The notes beneath the pieces were generated by a model. That model worked only from the letters and a program-made list of their open reading frames with translations, did no database searches and had not been told where the DNA came from. Below are positions 31,999 through 43,557 of a DNA stretch of 64,000 bases, one piece after another. Made by a program: the position numbers and the translations under genes. The DNA is from Pinus tabuliformis. Lineage: Eukaryota > Streptophyta > Pinopsida > Pinales > Pinaceae. Positions within the stretch are counted from its first letter, which is position 1. Every line of letters starts with the position of its first letter. The DNA is taken from contig CM062815.1 of assembly GCA_031772625.1 (NCBI GenBank), positions 118,366,989 to 118,430,988 on the forward strand. The letters run 5' to 3'.

Positions 31999-32965
31999 TT
32001 AGTACTCTTAATTGTTGAAGATCTATATTTTTTATGTCTAATGTATGGAATCATTGATTCTAGTTCATGTTAAATTATGGACTAATTGTTGAATATCTAT
32101 TGAATGCTAATTAGAGGACCATTTCATGCATTAATAATTCATGATATTGTAATAATTTCCCTAGTGTTGAAACTCTTTTAAGCTCTTCCCATAAACGTCA
32201 TTATTCCTTAAGTGGGTAAATGTTTGAAATTGGTGGGAGGGCATCAAATTTTTTCCTCCTTAGTAGAAATATTGGCTTATATTTTACATTATTGACTCCA
32301 TATTGCCAAGTGACAAGGCACTAGTCTAAACCACTAGTTATCAATCATATTTTTCATTCATCGTTTCTCTCCTCTAAAATTCAGTTATTTTAAGACTAGA
32401 GAAGTAGCTAGGGCTTGGAGCGAATTCCAATGGAGGAGGGTTTTTGGTGTTTTAAGAGCCTAAACATCAAGTAGATATTGTTTTCCACAAAACCTATCAA
32501 TTTGGTTGGAATATATTCAAATTTAATCCATAAATTATCTTTCCCTAGGTGTTTTCCCTATGAGGGAAATAATACTCTTCCTTCTCTCATCTTAAAGACT
32601 TTCTTGAATGTTTATGAGCCTTGGATTAGCTAATGTATATTGTAAGAAACCTTTTCTCCTCAATTGACCTTACGTTTCTCCAACACTTGACAAATCAATC
32701 AAGCGAATTGCTCCCTTGTGAAGCCTTGTACCAAAATTGTGTCTTTCTAGAATACCTCCTAGTAAGATCATTTAATACATTAACCTTGGAATACTTATCA
32801 TAAGTGATCTCTTTCCTAACAAGACTCCTCAATTCAATGAAATTCCATAAAGAGCACGGGATTTTGGTCTTGGTGATAATGAGCAACTACCCCATTGTTG
32901 CTAATAGGTCTAGTTTATACCTTGTAGGTTTCCCTCTACAAGGCCTACTAGATTTTGCAGTAACA
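31999..32965 (+). repeat. 5' LTR remnant (3' part) of gypsy element 1
   Basis: Collinear with 49722-50729: GAAGATCTATATTTT, GGGTAAATGTTTGAAATTGGTG, CCACAAAACCTATCAATTTGG and CTACCCCATTGTTGCTAATA blocks occur in the same order in both. It ends TAACA just before the primer site. Confidence 0.8.
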
Positions 32966-32969
32966 TTTT

Positions 32970-32987
32970 TGGTGTCATTGTTGGGGA
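32970..32987 (+). other. Decayed tRNA-Asp-type primer site
   Basis: TGGTGTCATTGTTGGGGA resembles the TGGCGCC-GTTGCCGGGGA site of Athila/Tat elements, with the CpG positions changed to TG or CA. The same site is at 59232-59249. Confidence 0.65.
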
Positions 32988-33008
32988 TACAAAACATGTT
33001 TCTTGTCC

Positions 33009-33047
<39 letters not shown>
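33009..33047. repeat. (TA)n microsatellite
   Basis: About 18 TA units just downstream of the primer site. Confidence 0.95.
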
Positions 33048-33048
<1 letters not shown>

Positions 33049-33195
33049 TTATTTCGAAACTCCATTGGAAAAGCAAATCCCTATTTATTCATTAAAATTT
33101 ACATTCAATGATTGTAGGGTGAAGCAAGCATCTCCTTAGCCATTTTGAATTCACCATAGAAACTCTTGCATAGTTGATATGTATGACATCCTAAA

Positions 33196-33872
33196 ATGGT
33201 TTTCATGATACTTCATGAGTGTATCCCCACCTTTCATATCACAGGAATCCATGGATATCCAAATAACGAAGACATGGATGGTTCAATTAAATTTCCCAAG
33301 TTTGATGGTAACCTCTCCTTGACAATTGACCATGTGGCAATATTTTTGGTATATACTTCAAAGGTAAAAGTGGTTCATCAAGAAAATCTCATTAAGATAT
33401 TTCTTGGATCCATTGTATGGGTGCATTCAGTTTGGTTTATCTATAAATCCAAGCCTAAGAGAATTCCCTCTATCAAAGCATTCATCAATACATTCTTATG
33501 GTATAAGGGACCAGGGTTCCAATCCACTAAGGATGCTCATCAATTATTGGATGTAGTTGTCAGAAGAGAGATTCTCCAATCTAAAATTACTGAGGTGGGG
33601 GGAGGAGATCCTAGCCTTTATGAAGAATATATTACCATCGATCATAATAATCTTTATGTGAATCAAATGGATCAAAATCATGAGGAAGATCACCATGAGA
33701 AAGTGGAGGAATCCTTTCTAGGTCATTAATATGAAATCATTGATGATGATATAGAGGTTGATCTTGAAAGGGAGCATGGTGAATATCTTTAAAAAGAGGG
33801 CTCCTTAGAAAAGCATGGTGAGGATCTTTATGGAGAAGGCTTCTTAGAAAGTAGAGTTGAAGATAGCCCTAT
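33196..33872 (+). pseudogene. Gag-like protein of gypsy element 1, first part
   Basis: An open stretch of 177 codons (33196-33729), then in-frame continuation with stops to the array at 33873. IKFPKFDGNLSLTIDHVAIF, then IFLGSIVWVHSVWFI and IKAFINTFLWYKG match the pattern of a retrotransposon gag core (acidic start, Trp near a Leu-rich helix). The tail is acidic with HGEDLYGE-like repeats. The same layout occurs at 60067-61160. I cannot assign a subfamily. Confidence 0.6.
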
Positions 33873-35832
33873 TATTAAAATTGGCAACTAGGGCCAAACT
33901 CTGTGTGGGTCTTCTTATTCATGGTAGCTGATATTTTTCTTAGATTCCTCTCATTGAGAGGTGTAGGATTGATCTAATGATCATCTGATTCCGACATGTA
34001 TTCATGGAGATATGATTTATTTGTGTTATGTGAAAATTTGTCAACGTCGGCCAGCAACCAAATTACCTCCACTTGTCCTCCACGTTTTATTATAAATAGA
34101 GGTGCCCTTCAAGTCATTTAGACACACTCACAGTATTGTGATATCTCTCTTCATTCTATTTTGGGTTTTGATGAAGGAGAGGTCTAGAGGGAGTGCCCTA
34201 AGCTCTACACTTCCCTAATGAAGAAGCCCTAACATAGTCATGGAGGAGTCTTACAAGAAACCATGAAAGAGTCTAATACGTTGCCCTAATGATGCCCTAA
34301 TCCACAATAAAGGGAAGTCTAATACACAGTCATGAAGGAGAGATCTTAACGCTGCCAAGGAGAGATCCTAACGCTACCAAGGAGAGATTCCAACACTACC
34401 AAGGAGATATCCTAACGCTGCCATGGAGAGCCCTAATTACAATCAGGGGGAAGCCCTAGGCGTGGAGAAGAAAGGGTCTTCTAGGAGTGCCTACGGCACC
34501 CTAGACTATAGCCAATGAAGCCAGCCCTATATATGCAATCATGGAGGATGAAAGAGAGTCACCTATGTTGTCCTAAAGGAGGATCCTATGCAGTCCTAGG
34601 AGAATATTTATCATAGGTAAGGATATTTCCTAGGTGCAGTTCAGTTGGTTCCCTATCTGCTGTCATAATGTGCCCTAGCTGTAGGCTTATGAAGAATCCT
34701 ATACGCTACATAAAGAAGGTCTAAACGCTGGCAAGGGAGACCTAATCTATACGTTGCTAAAGTATACTTATCCACAATCTTGTAGGAGACTATATCACAG
34801 TCATGGAGGACGAAGAATTTCCTCCTTAATGTTGTCCTGTCATAGTAAAGAATAAGGCCTAGCCAGTGTTGGTGCAGCCCTCATTCCGGCAACAAAGAAA
34901 CCCTATACACAGTAAACTAAAAGAATCTTTATCCGTAGCAAAAAATGGCACTTATTCACATAATTAGGAGGCCTAAAAGGACAACATGAAATTGGTGGCA
35001 ACATGGTAAAATAAGTGTGATGATAGCAATGTGTTAGAAGGTTGTTCCTAGGACTGTTTACATGGTTGATAAATCACAATGCTGACAACAAAGTCAAGCC
35101 CTTGTAAATATATTGATTGTTGCTTAACTTGTTGTTGGGCTAGGTCATAAGCCATAGCCAGCAGATAAGGTTGTTGCATCAGTCTTGACAACATGGCAGA
35201 GGTGGTGCCTCACCTTGATTCATTGCAGTCTTAGAAAGGCCTACATGGTTTTATGAGTAAAAGATGAGTTGATGAAACAATGACTAATACTACTGCAGAA
35301 GGAGGACAACATTCTATAAGATGTTGCATGGTTGGATGTAGCATGTTTGGAAGCAACATGATGATTGGATGTAGCATGGTTGGATGCAGCATGATGATTG
35401 GATGCAACATGGTGATGGAATCACCTTGGAGAATCAGTTGAAGAAGTATGCCTTCACCCGAGTTTAGAATTGCAGTCCAAGTCTTCAGATTTGCAATCTC
35501 ATTATGTTATCTTCATGATGAAGATCTCTGCGCTTATTTTGACAAGTCAAAGTGTTGAATTCTGATGTATATGTACTATCTCTCTCTCTCTACTGAACTA
35601 TTGAAAAATATAGGAAGAATTGATCAAGGGTTTCCCCACATTGGGGTTTGTCCCTGGTTGGCGCCACACCTTGTGTCCTCTCGTCTTGGCTTGTCTTTTT
35701 CGATTTATGTTTATGTTCTATCTGCATTTTACTATCATGCTAAATGTGATTGCTAATCTGGAATTAATATTGAGATAATATGGAAAATTGAAGTAAGTTT
35801 TCTCTAAGCATAGAACATATCTAAAATTAACA
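33873..35832 (+). repeat. LTR1 of the copia array
   Basis: 1960 bp. It begins TATTAAAATTGGC where LTR2 and LTR3 have TGTTAAAATTGGC. TATAAATAG at 34091-34099. A 22-bp unit AAGGAGAGATC-TAACGCT-CC is repeated four times (34335-34422). A second cluster of TTGGATG(C/T)AGCATG units is at 35330-35415. A CT microsatellite lies near 35580. No coding sequence. Confidence 0.93.
34335..34422. repeat. 22-bp minisatellite in LTR1, four units
   Basis: Units start at 34335, 34357, 34379 and 34401. LTR2 has four (39233-39320) and LTR3 only two (44020-44063). Confidence 0.92.
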
Positions 35833-38770
35833 TGGTATCATAGGTGAGATGAAGAAAAAGCCCAAGCAAGAGTGAAAGAGAAATCAACGAAGACAGTTGC
35901 ACAAGGTCAAAAGGCTCAATGGCTTCCTCATGCCACTTCAAATTCACCAAGGGTGAAGTTGGAACAAAGAATATTATCAGAGTGGTGCAACCAAAGCATT
36001 TGGTGGCCTACCTAAAGGTCACTTCAATGGGAATTCCGAATCCAAGGATGGAAGGAAAGGCAGATGCCGTGCTTGCAATAAGTTTGGCCATTATGGAAGG
36101 GAGTGTCCAAACAGAAGGGACACATCACTTGATGATGATAACAATCAATCTAGGGGCATCTTCAATGATCAAAGGAATTACACGTACAATGGCAAAGGAA
36201 AAATGAATGTAGGTCATCAAGGAAATGGTCAACTTTTCAAGAAAGCAAGGAACTCCAGCTATGAAGAATCAAATGTTGCTTTTGATAAGCAAAAGGAGCA
36301 TTAACTTATATTGGCACCCTCCACTACTTCTCCTCTGAACTCTTTGGGAATCTCGCTTATTGATAGTAGTGCTTCAAAACACTTCATCAGATAAAAGGAA
36401 GCTCTCTGTAATTTGATAGATAAGGAAACAATCATGGATATTATTCTTGGAGACAATGCTACCTATCCCGGAAAGGGTGTAAGGAATCCTACCCTTCAAT
36501 TGAATGAGGATAGCACAATTCATTTATAGGAAGTTCTTTATTTACGTGATCTTAAAAATAACCCAGTGTCCATTTCGGCAATGAAAGTCAAAGGTTTAAA
36601 GGTGGCATTCATCGATGGAAAGGTATGTGTTTGAAAAAGGAATTTTCAAGATCCTTTTACTCTTGGCTTTAGGGTTGGCAATTTGTATCAAGTTACAGGA
36701 AGTCCATTGGGGGCCATGTCGTGTGACACATCGCTTCTATGGCACTGGAGGTCTAACCATCTTCATTATGAGGCCCTACCCGATGTGAGACAGATGGTGA
36801 CAAGGATGCATGAATTCAAAAGAAGAGAATGAAGGTACATGTTCGAGATGTACCAAAGGAAATCTTACGAAGGGAACCATTCCCCTCATGTAATAGAAAG
36901 ACCACAAATCTACAATAACCCAAGGGGTTTTAGATTCATGATCAGGAACCTCATGTATGTAGGTTGAAGAAAGCTCTCTATAGATTGAAGTAAGCACCCC
37001 AGGTTTGGTATGAGAGGATTGATAACTATCTGATGAAGTTGAGATTCACTAGGAGTGAAGCCAATCCAAACCATTGCTTTAAGGTTGTGGATGATAGACC
37101 TCTCATACTAGTACCTTATGAGGATGACCTCTTTCTGACAAGTGTAAACCCTCTCATTTGCAAAAGTAAGAGGGAGTTGGATTCCAGATTTAGAATGGTG
37201 AACTGCAAGCCCATGACTACCTCAATGAAGCCTAACTTAAGGAAGTTATGTGATAGTGATGTCAGACCTGATTTGAGAAATGTCTCTGAGTTTCATAAAC
37301 TCATACTAGCATTGATGTTCTTAGTGAACTCCCATTTGGATATATGTTTTGCAGTTATCATGTTGATCTCATATATGGTTGGGCCTCATTGAATTGGTGC
37401 CAAGAATCATTTGAGATATATTCGGGGCACATTCTCTCATGGATTGAGATACACTTCCGGAAATGTGAAGCTACATGATTATTCTGATGCTGATTGGGTA
37501 GGCAGTGTGGAGAATCGCAAGAGCACTTCTGGGTGCTAGTTCTCTTTGGGTTTTGCTTCGATATTGTAGATGAGTAGGAAGCAGAAGTCGATTTTTTTGA
37601 GCATCGATGAGGCCGAATACATAGCTGTGAGTATGGCCTCTTGTGAAGTTTCCTGGTTGTGGAAGCTCTTCTGTGAGCTATTTGGACACGTGTTGGATAC
37701 CATTGTGATCTTCTCTGACAACTAGAGGGGGATTCGATTGTTGAAGAATATTGTGTTCTATGATCACTCCAAGAATATATACATATGGTACAAAGGGGAG
37801 CAACAAGGCTCCATCACTCTAGGACTGATGGGCAGGTCATCGATATTCAAATGAAGCCCCTGGGAAAGGTCAAATTCTTAACTTTCCAAGAACGACTATG
37901 AGTTGTGGAGAGACCCTCTCCTAAGGGTCCTGTATGATATGGACATTGAGCTTTATGAGCTTCGAGAGGGCTTAGGGGTACCTCTTAGGGAAATGAGCAA
38001 CCATATGGTGAGTGGTTCATCCTTCCCCTAGTGATCTGCTATGTAGGCATGATGAGTGGTTCATCCTTCTCTTGTTGAGAGACAGTCATAGGGTGAGTGG
38101 TTCAGCCTTCCCTTAGTGATTTTTTGTGTACAGGGTGAGTGATTCAGCCTTCCCATAGTGATTTTTTGTGTACAGGGTCAGTGGTTCAGCCTTCCCCTAG
38201 TGATTTTTTGTGTAATGGGTGAGTGGTTCAGCCTTCCCCTGGGATACCCCTGGCGACATGTAGGCAAGATGAGTGGTTCATACTTCTCCTGTTGAGACAT
38301 CCTACCTGTTTAGTCTGGGACTCATGGGAAGTACATCTCATCTGGCCAAAGAGTAGGGAAATGAGGATAGGGACCATAGTAGTATCGATGGACACATCAT
38401 GTTACTATCGTCCTCCCTATGCTAGGATGATATTGATATGGGATCAATTGGAACTCTCTTCCAGTTTGTAAGAGTCTTATGATACACTCTCTTTATTTGG
38501 AACTGATGTCAGATCAGTAAGAGTAGTATGACACACTCTCTTTATTGGCAAAGACTTCGAGTCAGTAAGAGTTGTATGAGACACTCTCTTTTATCTAGGA
38601 CTAACTTTCGGTTAGTAGAGAATGGTATGATACATTCTCGATCACTTATTCTTCTTCATAGTTCAGGAGAATAGAACAGAGTAGAGTAGTGCAAGGCATT
38701 GCATTGATGGCAGAGATAGTACAATCTGGCAGATGGATAGCAAATGGAGTTCGCCCTAGTTGAGAGGGAG
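35833..38770 (+). pseudogene. Array internal region 1: CCHC, protease, RT end, RNase H
   Basis: The primer site TGGTATCATAGG at 35833 is followed at once by a short basic leader and the knuckle CRACNKFGHYGRECPN (36065-36112), so the gag core is missing. The protease site reads LIDSSASKHF at 36356-36385: Ser replaces the catalytic-loop Gly of DSG. GDNATYPGKG and a pre-integrase end follow (WHWRSNHLHYEALPD, 36740-36785). Near 36935 the sequence jumps to the RT C-terminus (RSEANPNHCFKV; catalytic box PYEDDLFLTS at about 37115-37144 with Glu for Val). RNase H is at 37480-37760. No integrase. Confidence 0.88.
38030..38650. repeat. 3' UTR minisatellites of internal region 1
   Basis: A 42-bp unit GGGTGAGTGGTTCAGCCTTC plus CC(C/T)TAGTGATTTTTTGTGTA starts at 38091, 38133, 38175 and 38217. 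A further array of about 57-bp units with GTAAGAGT-GTATGA-ACACTCTCTTT is at 38463-38645. Internal region 2 has two 42-bp units (42961, 43003). Confidence 0.9.
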
Positions 38771-40677
38771 TGTTAAAATTGGCAACTAGGGCCAAACTCC
38801 ATGCGAGTCTTCTTATTCATGGTAGATGATATTTTTCTTGGATTCCTCTCATCGAGGGGTGTAGGATTGATCTAAAGATCATCCGATTCTAACATGTATT
38901 CATGGAGATATGAATTTATTTGTGTTATGTGAAAATTTGTCAATGTCGACCAACAACCAAATTACCCCTACTTGTCCTCCACGTTTTATTATAAATAGAG
39001 GTGGCCTTCAAGTCATTTAGAGACACTCACACTCTTGTGATCTCTCTCTTCATTCTGTTTTGGGTTTTGATTAAGGAGATATCTAGAGGGAATTCCCTGG
39101 GCTCTACGCTTCCCTAATGAAGAAACCCTAATGCATTCATGGAGGAGTCTTACAAGAAGCCATGAAAGAGTCTAATACATTGGCTTAATGATGCCCTAAT
39201 TCGCAATAAAGGGTAGTCTAATACACAGTCATGAAGGAGAGATCTTAACGCTACCAAGGAGAGATCCTAACGTTGCCAAGGATAGATCCTAATGCTACCA
39301 AGGAGAGATCCTAATGTTGTCATGGATATCCCTAATTACAGTCAAGGAGAATCCCTAGACGTGGAGGATAAAGGGTCTTCTAGGAGTGCCTATGCTGCCC
39401 TAAATTACAGTCAATGAAGCCAGCCCTATAGACGCAGTCATGGAGGATGAAAGAGAGGCACATATGTTGTCCTAAAGGATGCTCCTACATAGTCCTAAGA
39501 GAGGCTTTATTGTAGGTAAGAAGATTCCCTAGGTGTAGTTCAGTTGGTGCCCTATCCACTTTCATAATGTGCCCTAGCCACAGGCTTATGAAGAATCCTA
39601 TATGTTGCGTAAAGAAGGTCTAAACGCTGGAAAGAGAGACCTAATCTATACACTACTAAAGTAACTTATCCACAATCCTGTAGGAGACTAGATCATAGTC
39701 ATGGAGGATGAAGAAGATCCTCATTAATGTTGTTAAGTCATAGTAAATAATAAGGCCTAGCCACTGTTAGTGCAGACCTCATTCTACTTCAAAGAAACCC
39801 TATACACAACAAAGGAAAAGACTTCTTTTCTGCAACAAAAGATGGCACTTATTCACAATATTAGGAGGCCTGAAAGGATAGTGTAGAATTTTTGGCAGCA
39901 TGGTAAAAGAAGTATGATGACAACATTGTGTTATAAGTTTGTTCCTAGGACTGTTTACATTGTTAATAAATCATAATGTTGACAACAAAGTCAAGCCCTT
40001 GTAAATATATTGATTGTTGCTTAATGTTGTTGGGCTAGACCGCAGGCCATATCCAGTAGCTAAGGTTGTTGCATCAGTCTTGACAACATGGCAAAGGTGG
40101 TGTCTCACCTTGATTAATTGTAGTCTTATAAAGGCCTACATGGTTGTCTGAGTAAAAGATGAGTTGATGAAACAGTGACTGCTAGTACTTCAAAAGGAGG
40201 ACAACATTCTGGAAGATGCTACATGGTTGGATGCAGCATGATGATTGGATGCAACATGGTGATGGAATCACCTTGGAGAATCAGTTGAAGAAGTATTCCT
40301 TCACCTGAGTTTAGAACTTCGGTCGAAGTCATTAGATCTGCAACCTCATTATGTTATCTTCATGGTGAATATCTCTGCTCTTATTTTAACAAGTCAAAGT
40401 GTTGACTTCTAATGTATATGTACTATCTCTCTCTCTGCCAAACTATTGAAAAATATAAAAAGAATTGATCAAGGGTTTCCCCACATTGGGGTTTCTCCCT
40501 TGCTAGCGCCACATCTTGTGTCCTCTTATCTTGGCTTGTCTTCTGCGATTTATGTTTATGTTCTATCTGCATTTTACTATCATGCTAAATGTGATTTCTA
40601 ATCTAGAATTGATATTGAGATAATATGGAAAATTGAAGTAAATTTTCTCTAAGCATAGAAAATACCTAAAATTAACA
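38771..40677 (+). repeat. LTR2 (shared middle LTR) of the array
   Basis: 1907 bp, TGTTAAAATTGGC...AATTAACA. TATAAATAG at 38990-38998. Preceded by the purine tract TTGAGAGGGAG and followed by the primer site TGGTATCAAAGG at 40678, so it serves as 3' LTR to one unit and 5' LTR to the next. Confidence 0.94.
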
Positions 40678-43557
40678 TGGTATCAAAGGTGAGGCAAAGA
40701 CAAAGCCCAAGAAAGAGTGAAAGAGCAATCACCAAAGACAGTTGGACAAGGTCAAAAGGCTCAATGGCTTCCTCATCCCACTGCAAATTAACCAAGGACC
40801 AAGGGTGAAGTCGGACAAATAATATTATTAGAGTGGCGCAACAGAAGCATCTAGTGGCCTACCTAAAGGTCACTTCAATGGGAAGTTCGGATCCAAGAAT
40901 GGAAGGAAAGGAAGATGCCTTGCTTGCAATAAGTTTGGCCATTATGGAAGGGAGTGTCCAAATAGAAGGGACACATCACTTAATGATGATAACAATCATT
41001 CCAGGGGCATCTTCAATGATCAAAGGAATGACAGGTACAATGGCAAAGGAAAAAGGAATGTAGGTCATCAAGGAAATGGTTGACTCTTCAAGAAAGCAAG
41101 GAAATCCAGGTATGAAGAATCAAATGTTGTTTCTAATAAGCAAAAGGAGCACTAACTTATATTGGCCCCCTCCACTACTTCTCCTCCGGACTCTTTGGGA
41201 ATTTGACTTATTGATAGTAGTTCTTCAATGCACTTCATTGGATACAAGAAAGCTCTCTGTAATTTGATAGAGAAGGAAACAATCATGGAGATTATTCTTG
41301 GAGACAATGCCACCTATCCTGGAAAGGTTGTAGGGAATTCTACCCTTCAATTGAATGAGGGTAGCACGATTCATTTACAATAATTTCTTTATGTACCTAA
41401 TCTCAAAAAGAACCTGGTTTCCATTTCGCCAATGGAAGTCAAAGGTTTAAAGGTGGCATTCATCAATGGAAAGGTACTTGTTTGAAAAAGGAATTTTCAA
41501 GATCCTTTTTCTCTTGGGTTCAGGGTTGGCAATTTGTATCAAGTTGTAGTAATTTCATTGGGGACCATGTCATGTGACACATCTCTTCTATAGCACTGAA
41601 GGTCTGCCCATCTTCATTATGGGGCCCTACCTAATGTGAGAAAGATGGTGAAAAGGATGCCTAAATTCAAAAGAAGAGCATGAAGGTACATGTTCGAGAT
41701 GTACTGAAGGAAATATTATAAAGGGGACCATTCCCCTCATGTAATAACAAGACGACAGATCTGTAATAACCCAAGGGGTTTGAGATTCATGATCGAGAAC
41801 CTCATGTATGTAGGTTGAAGAAATCTCTCTATAGTTTGAAGCAAGCACCCCATGCTTGGTATGAGATAATTGATAACTATCTGATGAAGTTGAGATTCAC
41901 TAGGAATGAAGCCAATCCAAACCATTAATTTAAGGTTATGGATGATAGACCTCTCATACTAGTACCTTATGAGGACGACCTCTTTCCGACAGGTGCAGAC
42001 CCTCTCATTTACAAAAGTAAGAGGAAGCTGGATTCTAGATTTATAATGGTGAACTGCAAGCCCGTGACTACCTCGATGAAGCCTAACTTAAGAAGTTATG
42101 CGATAGTGATGTCAGACCTGATTTGAGAAATGCCTTTGAGTTTCATAAAATCACGCTAGCATTGATGTTCTTGGTGAAATGTCATCTGGATATATGTTTT
42201 GCAGTAGCATGTTGAGCTCTTATATGGTTGAGCCTCACTGGATTGGTTCCAAGAATCATTTGAGATATCTTCGGGACACAATCTCTAATGGATTGAGATA
42301 CACTATCAGAATGTGAAGTTGCATTATTATTCTGATGTTGACTGGGTAGGTAGTGTGGAGAATCACAAGAGCACTTTTGGGTGTTGGTTCTCTTTGGGTT
42401 CTGCTTCGATATCCTGGATGAACAGGAAGCAGAAGTCGGTTTTTTTGAGCACCAATGAGGCCAAATACATAGCTGTGAGTATGGCCTCCTGTGAAGCTGT
42501 CTAGTTGTGGAAGCTCTTCTGTGATTTGTTTGGACATGTGCTGGATACCATCGTGATCTTATGTGACAACTAGAGGGGGATTTGATTGTTGAAGAATCCT
42601 ATGTTCTATGATCGCTCCAAGAATATAAACATCAAGTACCACTTTATTTGGGATATGGTACAATTTGGAGCAAAAAGGCTCCATCACTTTGGGACTGATG
42701 TGCAAGTCGCTAATATTCAGATGAATACCCTAGGAAAGGTCAAATTCTTGACTTTCTAAGAATGATTAGGAGTCATGGAGACACCCTCTCCTAAGGGTCC
42801 TGTATGATATGGAAATTGAGCTCTAGGAGCTCCAGGGGGGCTTGGGGGTACTTCTTGGAGTAATGAGAAACCATAGGGTGAGTGGTTCATCCTTCCCCTA
42901 GTGGTCTGGTATATAGGCAAGATGAGTGTTTCATCCTTCTCCTATTGAGACACAGCCATAGGGTGAGCGGTTCAGCCCTCCCCTAGTTATTTTTTGTGTA
43001 TAGGGTGAGTGGTTCAGCCTTCCCCTAGGATACCCCTGGCGACATGTAGGCAGGATGAATGGTTCATCCTTCTCCTGCTGAGACATCCTACCCATGCAGT
43101 CTGGGACTCATGGGAAGTACCCCTCATCTAGCCAAAGAGTAGCGAAATGAGGATAGGGACCATATTAGTACTGATGGACGCATCTTGTTACTACCATACT
43201 CCCTATGCTAGGATGATATTGATCTGGGATCAATTGGAACTCACTTTAGGTCAATAAGAGTGGTATGATACCCTCGCTTTATTTGGAACTGATGTTCAAT
43301 CAGTAAGAGTGGTATGACACACTCTCTTTATTTGAACTGACTTCGGGTCAGTAAGAATGGTATGAGACACTCTCTTTTATCTAGGACTGACTTTGGGTCA
43401 GTAGAGAATGGCATGATACATTCTCGATCACTGCTTCTTCTTCATACTTCAGCAAAGTAGAACAAAGCAGAGTAGTGTATGGCATTGCGTTGATGTCAGA
43501 GATAGTACAGTCTAGCAGATGGATTAGCATATGGAGTTCTCCCTAGTTGAGAGGGAG
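40678..43557 (+). pseudogene. Array internal region 2
   Basis: Same gene order and the same missing parts as region 1: primer site at 40678, knuckle CLACNKFGHYGRECPN (40916-40963), protease site LIDSSSSMHF near 41207-41236, jump from the pre-integrase to the RT C-terminus near 41790, catalytic box PYEDDLFPTG at about 41965-41994, RNase H at 42320-42600. The Ser in DSS and Glu in YEDD are shared with region 1. Extra small indels. Polypurine TTGAGAGGGAG before LTR3. Confidence 0.87.

Noticed and set aside
33196..33729. Host protein-coding gene of 177 codons
   Set aside because: It lies just after a primer site and LTR, has a gag-core pattern and a homologous layout in element 2.
36776..36997. 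Minus-strand frame with a close copy at 41627-41848
   Set aside because: The pair looks conserved only because the array units are duplicates; the real content on the plus strand is copia pre-integrase and RT remnants.
38091..38240. Regular 42-bp direct repeats, possible CRISPR
   Set aside because: No unique spacers; contiguous minisatellite in a retrotransposon 3' UTR, eukaryotic context.
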